NCBI RefSeq assembly: GCF_000876655.1 | Contig: NZ_JYCN01000011.1 | Span: 29,425 to 93,424, forward strand | Length of the DNA stretch: 64,000 nucleotides | From: Arthrobacter sp. SPG23 | GTDB taxonomy: Bacteria; Actinomycetota; Actinomycetes; Actinomycetales; Micrococcaceae | Direction: 5' to 3' | Shown here: one piece after another, positions 17,625 through 25,915 of the stretch | How positions within the stretch are numbered: the first letter of the stretch is position 1 | Layout: each line of letters begins with the position of its first letter | The notes under the pieces: generated by a model | Databases searched by the model: none | The model's input: the letters and a program-made list of their open reading frames with translations, nothing else | Told to the model about the DNA's origin: nothing | Program-made: the position numbers and the translations under genes

Positions 17625-19351
17625 CCATCGCCACCGAACTGCCGGCCAACGATCCCGCTGCGGCCCCGAGCCTGGAATCCGCCTCCACAGCGGCGCGGGC
17701 AGCCGAGGCCCCCATCACCATGCTGAACCCGGACTTCCCCTTCAGCTACGACCACTACCTGGCCCACCCGGACGGCCTCGGCTCCGTGCCGCCCGAGCTG
17801 TACGGGACCGAAGTGGCGGTTGTCGGCGCGGGCCTGTCCGGCCTGGTCACCGCCTACGAACTGATGAAACTGGGGCTCCGCCCGGTCCTGTACGAGGCAG
17901 ACCAGATCGGCGGCCGGCTGCGGACCGCCAGCTTCCCCTCAGCCCCGGGCGTGGTGGCTGACCTTGGCGGCATGCGGTTCCCGGTGTCCGGCAAGGCGTT
18001 CTACCACTACGTGGACCTGCTGGGCCTGCAGACCCAGGAGTTCCCGAACCCGCTGGCCGCCGCAACCTCCAGCACCGTCATCGAACTGGCCGGACAGAAG
18101 CACTACGCGAGCACGCCGGCGGACCTGCCGCCGTTCTTCCGCGAAGTGGCAGACGCCTGGAAGGCCGCAGTGAACGACGGCGCCATGTTCACCGAAATGC
18201 AGGAGGCCATCCGGGCGCGGGACACCGCCCGCATCAAGGAGATCTGGAACGAGCTCCTGCCGCTCATGGACGAACAGACGTTCTACGGCTTCATTGCCGC
18301 CAGTGAGTCCTTCAAGGCAGCGGGCTTCGCGCACCGCGAGGCATTCGGGCAGGTGGGATTCGGCACCGGCGGCTGGGACACCGACTTCCCCAATTCCATC
18401 CTCGAAATCCTGCGCGTTGTATATACGGACGCCGACGACCAGCACCGCCTCATTGCCGGGGGAGCGCAGCGGCTCCCCGAGGCACTGTGGCAGCACGCGC
18501 CGTCGGGCATGGCCCACTGGCCGGAAGGGACGTCACTCGCGTCCCTGCATTCAGGCTCACCGCGCGGCGCCGTGGACCGGATCAGCCGGGACGCCAACGG
18601 CGATCTCCGCCTCCGCGAACGCTGGGGCCGGGAAGCGAGCTACGCCGCCGTCGTCACCACCTGCCAGTCCTGGCTGCTGTCCACCCGGATCCACACCGAG
18701 GAGGCACTCTTCCCGGCGGAGCTGTGGACCGCGATCGAACGCTCGCACTACATGCAGTCCTCCAAGACCTTCGTGATGGTGGACCGCCCGTTCTGGAAGG
18801 ACACCGATCCTGACACCGGCCGCGACGTGCTGTCCATGACCCTGACGGACCGGCTCAACCGTGCCACCTACCTGCTGGATGACGGGCCGGACAAGCCCGC
18901 GGTCATCCTGCTCTCCTACACCTGGAACGACGACGCCCTGAAATGGCTCGCGCTTGATGCGGACCAGCGCGTGGAGCTCATGCTGCATTCCCTGGAACAG
19001 ATCTACCCGGGCGTGGACATCGCCAGCCACATCATCGGCCAGCCCATCACGGTCTCCTGGGAGGCGGACCCCAACTTCATGGGCGCCTTCAAGGCAAACC
19101 TTCCCGGGCACTACCGTTACCAGCAGCGGCTGTTCACGCACTTCAAGCAGGACAAGCTCCCGGAGTCCCAGCGCGGCATCTTCCTGGCCGGGGACGACGT
19201 CTCCTTCACCGCCGGCTGGGCCGAGGGCGCAGTCACCACCGGCCTCAACGCGGTGTGGGGCGTGGTGAACCACCTCGGCGGCCGGTCGGCGGCCGGGAAC
19301 CCGGGGCCGGGGGAACTGCTCGACGCTCTCGGTCCGATCAGCCTGGACTGA
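17621..19351 (+). CDS. davB: FAD-dependent amine oxidase family, probable L-lysine 2-monooxygenase
   Basis: 576 residues. N-terminal ADP-binding fold VAVVGAGLSGLVTAYELMKL (about 66-85), then YEADQIGGRLRT and LGGMRFPVSGKAFYHYVD. Many long stretches match Pseudomonas DavB as I recall it: FGQVGFGTGGWDTDFPNS, HWPEGTSLASLH, MQSSKTFVMVDRPFWKD, ISVSWEAD-like and GIFLAGDDVSFTAGW. DavB converts L-lysine, O2 to 5-aminovaleramide, CO2 and water. The tryptophan 2-monooxygenase IaaM is the next nearest relative and fits less well. Its ATG overlaps the permease stop (ATGA). Product would be hydrolysed by the DavA-like enzyme at 12333. The following steps (aminotransferase, semialdehyde dehydrogenase) are not in the window. 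Confidence 0.85.
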   Translation: MTIATELPANDPAAAPSLESASTAARAAEAPITMLNPDFPFSYDHYLAHPDGLGSVPPELYGTEVAVVGAGLSGLVTAYELMKLGLRPVLYEADQIGGRLRTASFPSAPGVVADLGGMRFPVSGKAFYHYVDLLGLQTQEFPNPLAAATSSTVIELAGQKHYASTPADLPPFFREVADAWKAAVNDGAMFTEMQEAIRARDTARIKEIWNELLPLMDEQTFYGFIAASESFKAAGFAHREAFGQVGFGTGGWDTDFPNSILEILRVVYTDADDQHRLIAGGAQRLPEALWQHAPSGMAHWPEGTSLASLHSGSPRGAVDRISRDANGDLRLRERWGREASYAAVVTTCQSWLLSTRIHTEEALFPAELWTAIERSHYMQSSKTFVMVDRPFWKDTDPDTGRDVLSMTLTDRLNRATYLLDDGPDKPAVILLSYTWNDDALKWLALDADQRVELMLHSLEQIYPGVDIASHIIGQPITVSWEADPNFMGAFKANLPGHYRYQQRLFTHFKQDKLPESQRGIFLAGDDVSFTAGWAEGAVTTGLNAVWGVVNHLGGRSAAGNPGPGELLDALGPISLD

Positions 19352-19356
19352 CGGCC

Positions 19357-19400
19357 GGTGGTTGAGCCTGCCGAAACCTGTTTCCCGGCGGGCTCAATCA
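19357..19400. repeat. REP-like palindrome (TTGAGCC..GGCTCAA family), likely bidirectional terminator
   Basis: An inverted repeat whose arms read TTGAGCCTGCCGAAA and, near-complementary, TTCCCGGCGGGCTCAA. It fills the 53-bp gap between the convergent davB and carbonic anhydrase genes. A related palindrome lies inside mazG at 52301-52365. Confidence 0.7.
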
Positions 19401-19404
19401 GCCG

Positions 19405-19926
19405 TTAGCCGGCGTGCATCTCCCGGTGCGCCTGCGCCAGTTCGCGGTAGTGCGCGGCGTTGCGCTTCACGCCGTCGAACTCCTCGTCGGTGAGTTCCCG
19501 GCGGACTTTGGCCGGGACGCCCGCCACCAGGGAACGGGGCGGGATGACCGTTCCTTCGAGCACCACGGCGCCGGCCGCCACCAGCGAGCCGGCGCCGATC
19601 ACCGCACCGTTCAGGATGGTGGCACTCATACCGATCAGGCAGTCATCCTCCACGGTGCAGCCGTGGACGACGGCGCTGTGGCCCACGCTGACCCGGGCGC
19701 CGACGGTGCAGGGGTACCCCGGGTCGGCGTGGAGCACTACGTTGTCCTGCAGGTTGCTGCCGGTTCCCACCTTGATCGCGGCGGTGTCCGCGCGGACCGA
19801 GACGCCGTAGAACGCGCTGGCGTTCTCGGCGAGGGTGGCGTTGCCGATCACTGATGCGCTGGGGGCGACGAAAACGGAAGGGTGGACATCCGGGCTGGTG
19901 CCGGCAAAGGGATATAGAGGAGCCAT
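19405..19926 (-). CDS. gamma carbonic anhydrase family protein (hexapeptide repeat)
   Basis: 173 residues of left-handed beta-helix repeats from about residue 17 to 140 (VFVAPSASVIGNATL, SSFYG-type turn, LIGMSATILNGAVIG, LVAAGAVVLEGTVIPP), with three histidines placed as in gamma carbonic anhydrases (VLHAD, VGHSAVVHG). Ends AGVPAKVRRELTDEE and a short C-terminal helix, like YrdA/PaaY/CaiE. Forms trimers; carbonic anhydrase activity is not certain in this subgroup. The ATG at 19926 is 6 nt after TAGGCT (19933-19938), so a leaderless mRNA is likely. Confidence 0.85.
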   Translation of the reverse strand: MAPLYPFAGTSPDVHPSVFVAPSASVIGNATLAENASAFYGVSVRADTAAIKVGTGSNLQDNVVLHADPGYPCTVGARVSVGHSAVVHGCTVEDDCLIGMSATILNGAVIGAGSLVAAGAVVLEGTVIPPRSLVAGVPAKVRRELTDEEFDGVKRNAAHYRELAQAHREMHAG

Positions 19927-20029
19927 GAGCCCAGCCTAGGACACTCCTCCCGCCGGCCTTCGAAAAAGGGCCAACACATCGGACTTTGTGCCTAGTGACG
20001 CCGCGGGGCTGGCTCACTAGCATGGGGCC

Positions 20030-20617
20030 ATGGAACTTCGGGGCTTGGACCTTCACGGTTTGGAACTGCAAGGACTTCAGCTGCGGAAGACCGGAGCGGG
20101 CGGGCTCAGCCGCTTCCGCCGGTTGATGCGGCGGATTGAGCAGCTGGAGGTCCTTGACCCGGCCGTCCGGTTTGCCGAGCCGAAGGCCGGCCGCCTGGTC
20201 CAGAACGAGCGAGTCCGCAGTTTCCTCCACGGCGATGCAACCGGAATACCACTGCACGGCATCCTCACCGACGTGCCGTTCGGCGCGTGGTTCATGGCCA
20301 TGTTCCTGGACCTGTACCCGGATGAAGGGACCCAGCGGGCGGCAACCCGCCTGATGGGCCTCGGCGTCGTTTCAGCCGTTCCCACCGCGCTGTCAGGATG
20401 GGCGGAGTGGTCGTTGGCCGGCCGGGGAACGCAGCGGGTTGGCGTCGTCCATGCAGGCTTGAACGGCGCGGCCGTGCTGATCTTCGCCGGCTCCTGGGCT
20501 GCACGGCTCCGGGGCAGGCACAGGTTCGGCGTCGGCCTGGCACGGCTCGGGGCCCTCGTCACGATTGCAGCCGCTTTCCTGGGCGGCTACATGGGTAGCG
20601 CGCGCAGGGGAACCTAG
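20030..20617 (+). CDS. DUF2231-type membrane protein
   Basis: 195 residues. From residue 70 on it resembles DUF2231 membrane proteins: LHGILTDVPFGAWFMAMFLDL, a helix around LMGLGVVSAVPTALSGWAEW, then VGVVHAGLNGAAVLIFAGSW and a last helix ending LGGYMGS; four membrane segments in all. The first 17 residues repeat LRGLD-LHGLE-LQGLQ, like a short pentapeptide stretch, before a basic region. The ATG at 20030 has no clear ribosome site but is exactly 6 nt after TAGCAT (20018-20023), fitting a leaderless start. Function unknown. Confidence 0.7.
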   Translation: MELRGLDLHGLELQGLQLRKTGAGGLSRFRRLMRRIEQLEVLDPAVRFAEPKAGRLVQNERVRSFLHGDATGIPLHGILTDVPFGAWFMAMFLDLYPDEGTQRAATRLMGLGVVSAVPTALSGWAEWSLAGRGTQRVGVVHAGLNGAAVLIFAGSWAARLRGRHRFGVGLARLGALVTIAAAFLGGYMGSARRGT

Positions 20618-20641
20618 GCCCTCGCTTTCCCCAACTGACTC

Positions 20642-20683
20642 GCATTTAACGTCGTCATTCGCGGATTTCGCGACGTTAACTGC
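20642..20683. repeat. REP-like inverted repeat (TTAACGTCG family)
   Basis: GCATTTAACGTCG (20642-20654) pairs with CGACGTTAACTGC (20671-20683) with one mismatch around a 16-nt loop. It sits between two convergent genes and reaches almost to the methyltransferase stop; likely a terminator for both. Confidence 0.6.
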
Positions 20684-20686
20684 CAG

Positions 20687-21376
20687 CTACTTGGGTTGGG
20701 GCGGGGGAGTGCGCAGGACCAGGAACTGGTAGTGCTGCGTCCAGTGCCCGGCACCGGGGCCCGACTCGGCGCCGGTGCCCTCAGGCCACGTGACGAATTC
20801 CTCGACCTCGCCGTGACGGCCGAAGATCCGCTGCAGCGCGGGGTCGCTGCGCCGGCTGAAAAAGCGCGGAGGCTGGATCACGTCCTCGGGGTTGAGCACC
20901 TCTTCATCGTCCCCGGACCAAAGGCCGACGGCGATCGGCGCCCCCGGCGCGGCCACCCGCACGAGTTCACCGACGACGTCGTCGATGTCCGTGTTCGGGA
21001 TGTGCAGCAGCGTGCTCATGGTCCACAGTGCCGGGAAGACGCCGTCGGCGAACGGCAGGTTCCGCGCACTGGCAACCGACACGTTCAGGCCCTTGGCGGT
21101 CGCTATCCGGACCTGCTCCTCCGACAGGTCCACACCCGTATAGTGGATGCCGGCCTGCACGAAGCTCAGCCCGTCAAGCCCCGGGCCTGTGCCGATCTCC
21201 AACACCCCGTGCCGGCCCTCGGCCTTGAGCCTGGCTATGAACGCCGCCCGCTGCCGTACCCGCTGCGGTGTCAGCGGGTGCTCCGGATGCAGGACGGCGC
21301 GCTGGTTGTAGAACGCAGCCAGCCGGTCCTCGCCGCTGTGCCGCTGCGCTGCGGAGTCGTCGCCGGCCGGGGCCAC
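20687..21376 (-). CDS. class I SAM-dependent methyltransferase
   Basis: 229 residues from a GTG at 21376, 13 nt after the purU stop; the open frame continues to 21481 but inside purU. Motif I is VLEIGTGPGLDGLSF, then YTGVDLSEEQVRIA (motif II, acidic residue binding the ribose), LPFADGVFPALWTMSTLLHI (motif IV region) and ELVRVAAPGAPIAVGLW. The fold is that of UbiE/COQ5-like small-molecule methyltransferases (Methyltransf_11). Same strand as purU and probably co-transcribed. The substrate cannot be read. The start is uncertain. Confidence 0.75.
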   Translation of the reverse strand: MAPAGDDSAAQRHSGEDRLAAFYNQRAVLHPEHPLTPQRVRQRAAFIARLKAEGRHGVLEIGTGPGLDGLSFVQAGIHYTGVDLSEEQVRIATAKGLNVSVASARNLPFADGVFPALWTMSTLLHIPNTDIDDVVGELVRVAAPGAPIAVGLWSGDDEEVLNPEDVIQPPRFFSRRSDPALQRIFGRHGEVEEFVTWPEGTGAESGPGAGHWTQHYQFLVLRTPPPQPK

Positions 21377-21389
21377 GTCCTGCCGGACC

Positions 21390-22250
21390 CTAGTTGAAGA
21401 CGACGGTGTTGTTTCCGTCCAGCAGCACCCGGTGCTCGGCGTGCCACTGGACGGCCTGGGCCAGCGTGCGGCCTTCCACATCCCGGCCCATCTGCACGAA
21501 CTGCTCTGCCGTGCGGCGGTGGTCCACGCGGATGACTTCCTGCTCGATGATGGGCCCCTCGTCGAGGGCGGCTGTGACGTAGTGTGCCGTGGCGCCGATC
21601 AGCTTCACGCCGCGGGCATGGGCCTGGTGGTACGGCTTGGCACCCTTGAAGGAGGGCAGGAACGAGTGGTGGATGTTGATCGCCTTGCCGGTGAGCTCCG
21701 TGCACAGCTCGTTGGACAGGATCTGCATGTAGCGGGCCAGGACGGTCAACTCGATGTCTTCCTCGGCGATGATCTTCCGCAGCTGGTCCTCGGCCCGGTC
21801 CTTGGTGTCCGCAGTCACCGGAATGTAGTGGAACGGAATGCCGTAGAACTCCGCCAGGCCGGCCAGGTCCTCGTGGTTGGACACGATGGCGGGGATGTCG
21901 ATGGGCAGCGTACCGGAGCGCTGCAGGAACAGGAGGTCGTTGAGGCAGTGGGCGGACTTGCTTGCCATCAGGAGCGTGCGGACCTTCCGGCCCGCGGGAT
22001 TCAGGCTCCACTGCATGCCGAAGGCCTCGGCCACCGGCTCCAGCGCAGCGTGGACGTCCGACTGCGAAGCTGCAGTGGTGACCTCCACACGCATGAAGAA
22101 CGTGCCGGTGGTCTGGCTGCCGTACTGCTGCGAGTCCGTAATGTTGCAGCCGGCCACGAGCAGCGCGCCCGCTACGGCATGCACGATGCCGGGCCGGTCC
22201 GGACAGGAGAGGGTCAGTACGTAAGCGGAGGAAAGCTGGTCTTCAATCAC
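21390..22250 (-). CDS. purU: formyltetrahydrofolate deformylase
   Basis: 286 residues from the GTG at 22250, 7 nt after TAGGCT (22258-22263); typical PurU length is about 280-290, and the open frame to 22316 would make it too long. N-terminal ACT domain (YVLTLSCPDRPGIVHAVAGA, residues ~10-75) and a C-terminal formyltransferase fold with INIHHSFLPSFKGAKPYHQA carrying the catalytic Asn/His and a later TAHYVTAALDEGPII with the Asp. It hydrolyses 10-formyl-THF to THF and formate, balancing one-carbon pools. Divergent from glyA-folD, which supply the same pool. Confidence 0.9.
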   Translation of the reverse strand: MIEDQLSSAYVLTLSCPDRPGIVHAVAGALLVAGCNITDSQQYGSQTTGTFFMRVEVTTAASQSDVHAALEPVAEAFGMQWSLNPAGRKVRTLLMASKSAHCLNDLLFLQRSGTLPIDIPAIVSNHEDLAGLAEFYGIPFHYIPVTADTKDRAEDQLRKIIAEEDIELTVLARYMQILSNELCTELTGKAINIHHSFLPSFKGAKPYHQAHARGVKLIGATAHYVTAALDEGPIIEQEVIRVDHRRTAEQFVQMGRDVEGRTLAQAVQWHAEHRVLLDGNNTVVFN

Positions 22251-22304
22251 GAAGAACAGCCTACCCGCGCCGGAGTCGCCGTCAGGAAAGGTTTTGATAG
22301 TCTT

Positions 22305-22384
22305 AACCGGTCGCAACTGGCGTTGGATGGCTAACCATCAGGGAGCGGCACTTACGAAGACCACGGATCGTACGCCTGGGCCGA
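22305..22384 (+). ncRNA. ZTP (pfl) riboswitch upstream of glyA-folD
   Basis: The 5' half has GGTCGCAACTGGCG (22309-22322), matching the ZTP aptamer core GGGUCGUGACUGGCG. A hairpin GATGG-CTAA-CCATC follows (22325-22338), then CAGGGAGCGGC, the conserved GGGGAGCG element. A variable linker leads to ACGCCTGGGC (22372-22381), the invariant CGCCUGGGC loop that pairs with GGCG in the pseudoknot. ZTP riboswitches sense ZMP/ZTP, which builds up when 10-formyl-THF runs short, and commonly control folate and one-carbon genes such as glyA and folD. The expression platform is not obvious: a GACC/GGTC pairing followed by TGTTTT (22360-22396) may act as terminator. Confidence 0.85.
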
Positions 22385-22518
22385 GGGTCATGTTTTGCCG
22401 GTCGGCAGTTTAACCGCCGCCGAACCCTGGCGCTGTCCTGCCCGTAACCTAGGGGCGGAGCCGCGTCACAGCCGGTAGCCTGACCTTAGCAGTGCCCATC
22501 CCTAGCCAGGAGTTTTTC

Positions 22519-23826
22519 GTGACCACTTCACCGACTTCCGTCAGCACTTCCTCCGCCGTCAGTAACCTGCCGCTGGCTGAGCTCGACCCCGAGATCGCCG
22601 CCGTACTTGACCAGGAGCTTGGCCGCCAGCGCGGCACCCTGGAAATGATCGCCTCCGAAAACTTCGCCCCGCGCGCTGTGATGGAAGCCCAGGGCTCCGT
22701 CCTGACCAACAAGTACGCCGAGGGCTACCCGGGCCGCCGCTACTACGGCGGCTGCGAATACGTGGACATCGCCGAGCAGCTGGCGATCGACCGCGTCAAG
22801 GACCTGTTCGGCGCAGAATACGCCAACGTCCAGCCGCACTCCGGTGCGCAGGCCAACGCCGCAGCACTCTCCGCCATGATCACCCCCGGCGACAAGATCC
22901 TGGGCCTCTCCCTGGCCCACGGCGGCCATCTGACGCACGGCATGAAGCTCAACTTCTCCGGCAAGCTGTACCAGGTTGCCGCGTACCAGGTGGAGCAGGA
23001 CACCTTCCGCGTCGACATGGACAAGCTCCGCGAGCAGGCCATCGCCGAGAAACCCCAGGTCATCATCGCCGGCTGGTCCGCCTACCCGCGCCACCTGGAC
23101 TTCGCAGCCTTCCGCTCCATCGCCGATGAAGTGGGCGCGCTGCTCTGGACCGACATGGCGCACTTCGCCGGCCTGGTGGCCGCGGGCCTCCACCCGAGCC
23201 CGGTGCCGCACTCCGACGTCGTCACCTCCACCGTGCACAAGACCCTCGCAGGTCCCCGTTCCGGTGTGATCCTGGCCAAGCAGGAATGGGCCAAGAAGCT
23301 CAACTCCAACGTCTTCCCGGGCCAGCAGGGCGGACCGCTCATGCACGTCATCGCCGCCAAGGCCGTTGCCTTCAAGATCGCCGGAACCGCCGAATTCAAG
23401 GAGCGCCAGGAGCGCGTCCTCGAAGGTGCCAAGATCATCGCCGACCGCCTGAACCAGGCTGACGTCGCCGATGCCGGGGTTTCCGTGCTCACCGGCGGCA
23501 CCGACGTGCACCTGGTCCTGGTGGACCTGCGCAATTCCCAGCTGGACGGCCAGCAGGCCGAGGACCTCCTCCACTCGGTCGGCATCACGGTCAACCGCAA
23601 CGCCGTTCCGTTCGATCCCCGCCCGCCGATGGTCACGTCCGGCCTCCGCATTGGTACTCCGGCCCTGGCCACCCGCGGCTTCGGCGCCGAGGAATTCACC
23701 GAGGTTGCCGAGATCATCGCCACCGCGCTGAAGGCCGGCTCCGCCACGGACGTGGAGGCCCTGCAGGCCCGGGTGGACAAGCTTGCCGCCGACTTCCCGC
23801 TGTACCCGCAGCACGAGCAGTGGTGA
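22519..23826 (+). CDS. glyA: serine hydroxymethyltransferase
   Basis: 435 residues from the GTG at 22519, which has CAGGAG 7 nt upstream; the open frame begins at 22492 but without a ribosome site. Conserved SHMT segments are all present: LEMIASENF (about 43-51), [22 protein letters not shown], the PLP lysine in [14 protein letters not shown], and [17 protein letters not shown]. It converts serine and THF to glycine and 5,10-methylene-THF in the cytoplasm. First gene after the ZTP riboswitch; folD overlaps its stop. Confidence 0.96.
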   Translation: MTTSPTSVSTSSAVSNLPLAELDPEIAAVLDQELGRQRGTLEMIASENFAPRAVMEAQGSVLTNKYAEGYPGRRYYGGCEYVDIAEQLAIDRVKDLFGAEYANVQPHSGAQANAAALSAMITPGDKILGLSLAHGGHLTHGMKLNFSGKLYQVAAYQVEQDTFRVDMDKLREQAIAEKPQVIIAGWSAYPRHLDFAAFRSIADEVGALLWTDMAHFAGLVAAGLHPSPVPHSDVVTSTVHKTLAGPRSGVILAKQEWAKKLNSNVFPGQQGGPLMHVIAAKAVAFKIAGTAEFKERQERVLEGAKIIADRLNQADVADAGVSVLTGGTDVHLVLVDLRNSQLDGQQAEDLLHSVGITVNRNAVPFDPRPPMVTSGLRIGTPALATRGFGAEEFTEVAEIIATALKAGSATDVEALQARVDKLAADFPLYPQHEQW

Positions 23827-24743
23827 CCCCGTCCATGACGCAGACCGCGAAGATCCTGGACGGCAAGGCCGCCGCTGCCGCCATCAAGTCCGAGCTGGCT
23901 GAGCGTGTCGCCACCCTGAAGGCCCACGGAATCACTCCGGGCATTGCCACCGTTCTCGTGGGCGCGGACCCTGCCTCGCAGCTGTACGTGTCCATGAAGC
24001 ACAAGCAGTCTGTGGAGATCGGGATGAACTCGATCCAGCGTGAGCTTCCGGCGGATGCCACCCAGGCCGAGGTCGAGGCCCTCATTGACGAACTCAATGC
24101 GGACCCGGCCTGCCACGGCTACATCGTGCAGCTGCCGCTGCCCAAGCACTTGGACACTGACGCCATCCTTGAGCGGATTGACCCCGCCAAGGATGCCGAC
24201 GGCCTGCACCCGACCAACCTTGGCCGGCTGGTGCTCAACGTCAGCGGCGAGATCACCTCGCCGCTGCCGTGCACGCCCCGCGGCGTCATCGAGCTCCTGG
24301 AGCGCAACGGCTACAGCCTCTCGGGCAAGCACGTCGTTGTGGTCGGCCGCGGTGTCACGATCGGCCGCACGATCGGCCTGCTGCTCACCCGGCGGTCCGT
24401 GAACGCCACCGTGACGCTGACGCACACGGGCACCGAGAACCTCTCGGAGCTGCTGCGGCAGGCGGACGTCATTGTGGGCGCGGCGGGTGCCAAGCACATC
24501 GTCAAGGCTGCGGACGTCAAGCCGGGCGCGGCCCTGCTCGACGTCGGCGTCACCCGTGAAACCGATCCTGAGACGGGCAAGAGCAAGGTCCACGGCGACA
24601 TCGATCCCGCTGCGGCCGAGGTAGCGGGCTGGATCTCGCCGAACCCCGGCGGCGTGGGGCCCATGACCGTGGCGCTGCTCATGACCAACGTGGTCGAAGC
24701 CGCGGAACGCCAGCTGGCTGCGAAAAGCGCCGGCACCGCCTAG
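23823..24743 (+). CDS. folD: methylenetetrahydrofolate dehydrogenase/cyclohydrolase
   Basis: 306 residues from the GTG at 23823, whose GTGA overlaps the glyA stop by 4 nt; GTG 23820 and ATG 23835 are alternatives. The catalytic Lys is in [14 protein letters not shown], with [10 protein letters not shown] and [16 protein letters not shown] following. The Rossmann part has [18 protein letters not shown] where most FolD have GRSxIVGxP, and ends [14 protein letters not shown]. It interconverts 5,10-methylene-, methenyl- and 10-formyl-THF. Co-transcribed and riboswitch-controlled with glyA; a hairpin terminator follows. Confidence 0.94.
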   Translation: MTPSMTQTAKILDGKAAAAAIKSELAERVATLKAHGITPGIATVLVGADPASQLYVSMKHKQSVEIGMNSIQRELPADATQAEVEALIDELNADPACHGYIVQLPLPKHLDTDAILERIDPAKDADGLHPTNLGRLVLNVSGEITSPLPCTPRGVIELLERNGYSLSGKHVVVVGRGVTIGRTIGLLLTRRSVNATVTLTHTGTENLSELLRQADVIVGAAGAKHIVKAADVKPGAALLDVGVTRETDPETGKSKVHGDIDPAAAEVAGWISPNPGGVGPMTVALLMTNVVEAAERQLAAKSAGTA

Positions 24744-24769
24744 TTCCGGGTGGGCCAGGTAACTGGCAC

Positions 24770-24804
24770 GCAGGGCGCCTACTTCCTTGGGGTAGGCGCC
24801 CTGC
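24770..24804 (+). terminator. terminator of glyA-folD
   Basis: GCAGGGCGCCTAC (24770-24782) pairs perfectly with GTAGGCGCCCTGC (24792-24804) around a 9-nt loop, followed by CGGTTTAAC. Confidence 0.85.
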
Positions 24805-24922
24805 CGGTTTAACAGGCAGCTCGGACCGCAGGAGATGTATTCCCGCATGCCCAACCACATCGAATGGATTTTTTGAGATCCAACTCTTTCTTTGTTCGAA
24901 CGTGCGTACTAACGTTGTGTGG

Positions 24923-25915
24923 GTGCCTGAACTTGTGTCCTACGAAGAACTGTCAAGCAAACCAACCCGCAGCCAGACCCAGGGCGACCCGATGCAGTAC
25001 GTCATCACCGCTGAAAACCTCACCAAGACGTATGGCGACGTCACCGCCGTCGACGGTATTTCCTTCAGTGTTCCGGCCGGTGAGGCCTTCGGGCTGCTTG
25101 GACCCAACGGTGCAGGCAAGTCCACCACGATGAAGATGATCGGCGGCGTCTCCCAGCGCACCTCCGGGAGCCTGTCCATCATGGGGCTCGACCCGGAAAG
25201 CCACGGTCCGGAAGTCCGCGCCCATCTCGGCGTCGTGCCGCAGCAGGACAACCTGGACGAAGAGCTCCGGGTCCGCGACAACCTCCTTGTCTACGGCCGC
25301 TACTTCGGACTGCCGATGAGCTACCTGCGGCCCAAGGCTGATGAACTGCTGGAGTTCGCCCAGCTCACGGACAAGGCGAAGTCCAAGGTGGATGCACTGT
25401 CCGGCGGCATGAAGCGGCGGCTGACCATTGCGCGCTCGCTGATCAACGAACCCCGGATCCTGCTGCTGGACGAGCCCACCACGGGCCTGGACCCGCAGGC
25501 CCGGCACATCCTCTGGGACAGGCTCTTCCGGCTCAAGGAGCAGGGTGTCACGCTGATCCTCACCACGCATTACATGGACGAGGCGGAACAGCTGTGCGAC
25601 CGCCTCATCGTGGTGGACAAGGGGCGCATCATGGCCGAGGGATCGCCTTCCAGCCTGATCCGTGAGTACTCCACCCGGGAAGTCCTGGAGCTGCGCTTCG
25701 GGTCGGAACGCAATGCCACGATCGGTGCCGAACTCGAAGGAATCGGCGAGCGGGTTGAGACGCTCCCGGACCGCGTGCTGATCTATGCGCACGACGGCGA
25801 GGCGGCGCTGGAACAGGTGTCCGCCCGTGGACTGCGTCCGCTCACGTCACTGGTGCGCCGGTCATCCCTGGAGGATGTCTTCCTCCGCCTCACCGGGAGG
25901 AGCCTCGTTGACTGA
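24923..25915 (+). CDS. ABC exporter ATP-binding protein, DrrA/NodI type
   Basis: 330 residues from the GTG at 24923, which lies 7 nt after TAACGT (24910-24915) and so fits a leaderless start; the ATG at 24992 just before YVITAENLTK is the main alternative. Walker A GPNGAGKST, Q-loop region VVPQQDNLDEEL, signature LSGGMKRRL, Walker B LLLDEPTTGLDP, switch TTHYMDEAEQ. The C-terminal part (SLEDVFLRLTGRSL) is typical of the DrrA/NodI family that works with ABC-2 permeases. First of three overlapping genes; the two permeases follow. Confidence 0.88.
   Translation: MPELVSYEELSSKPTRSQTQGDPMQYVITAENLTKTYGDVTAVDGISFSVPAGEAFGLLGPNGAGKSTTMKMIGGVSQRTSGSLSIMGLDPESHGPEVRAHLGVVPQQDNLDEELRVRDNLLVYGRYFGLPMSYLRPKADELLEFAQLTDKAKSKVDALSGGMKRRLTIARSLINEPRILLLDEPTTGLDPQARHILWDRLFRLKEQGVTLILTTHYMDEAEQLCDRLIVVDKGRIMAEGSPSSLIREYSTREVLELRFGSERNATIGAELEGIGERVETLPDRVLIYAHDGEAALEQVSARGLRPLTSLVRRSSLEDVFLRLTGRSLVD

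Noticed and set aside
17621..19351. Tryptophan 2-monooxygenase (IaaM, auxin synthesis) as identity of the flavoenzyme
   Set aside because: The N-terminal FPF-Y/F-D segment, HWPEGTSLASLH and the whole FGQVGFGTGGWD region fit lysine 2-monooxygenase better, and a DavA-like amidase is nearby. IaaM remains the nearest alternative.
24896..24911. Possible LexA (SOS) box TCGAAC-N4-GTACTA before the ABC exporter
   Set aside because: Only the left half fits the actinobacterial TCGAAC-N4-GTTCGA consensus (right half 4 of 6), and nothing in the operon suggests DNA damage response.
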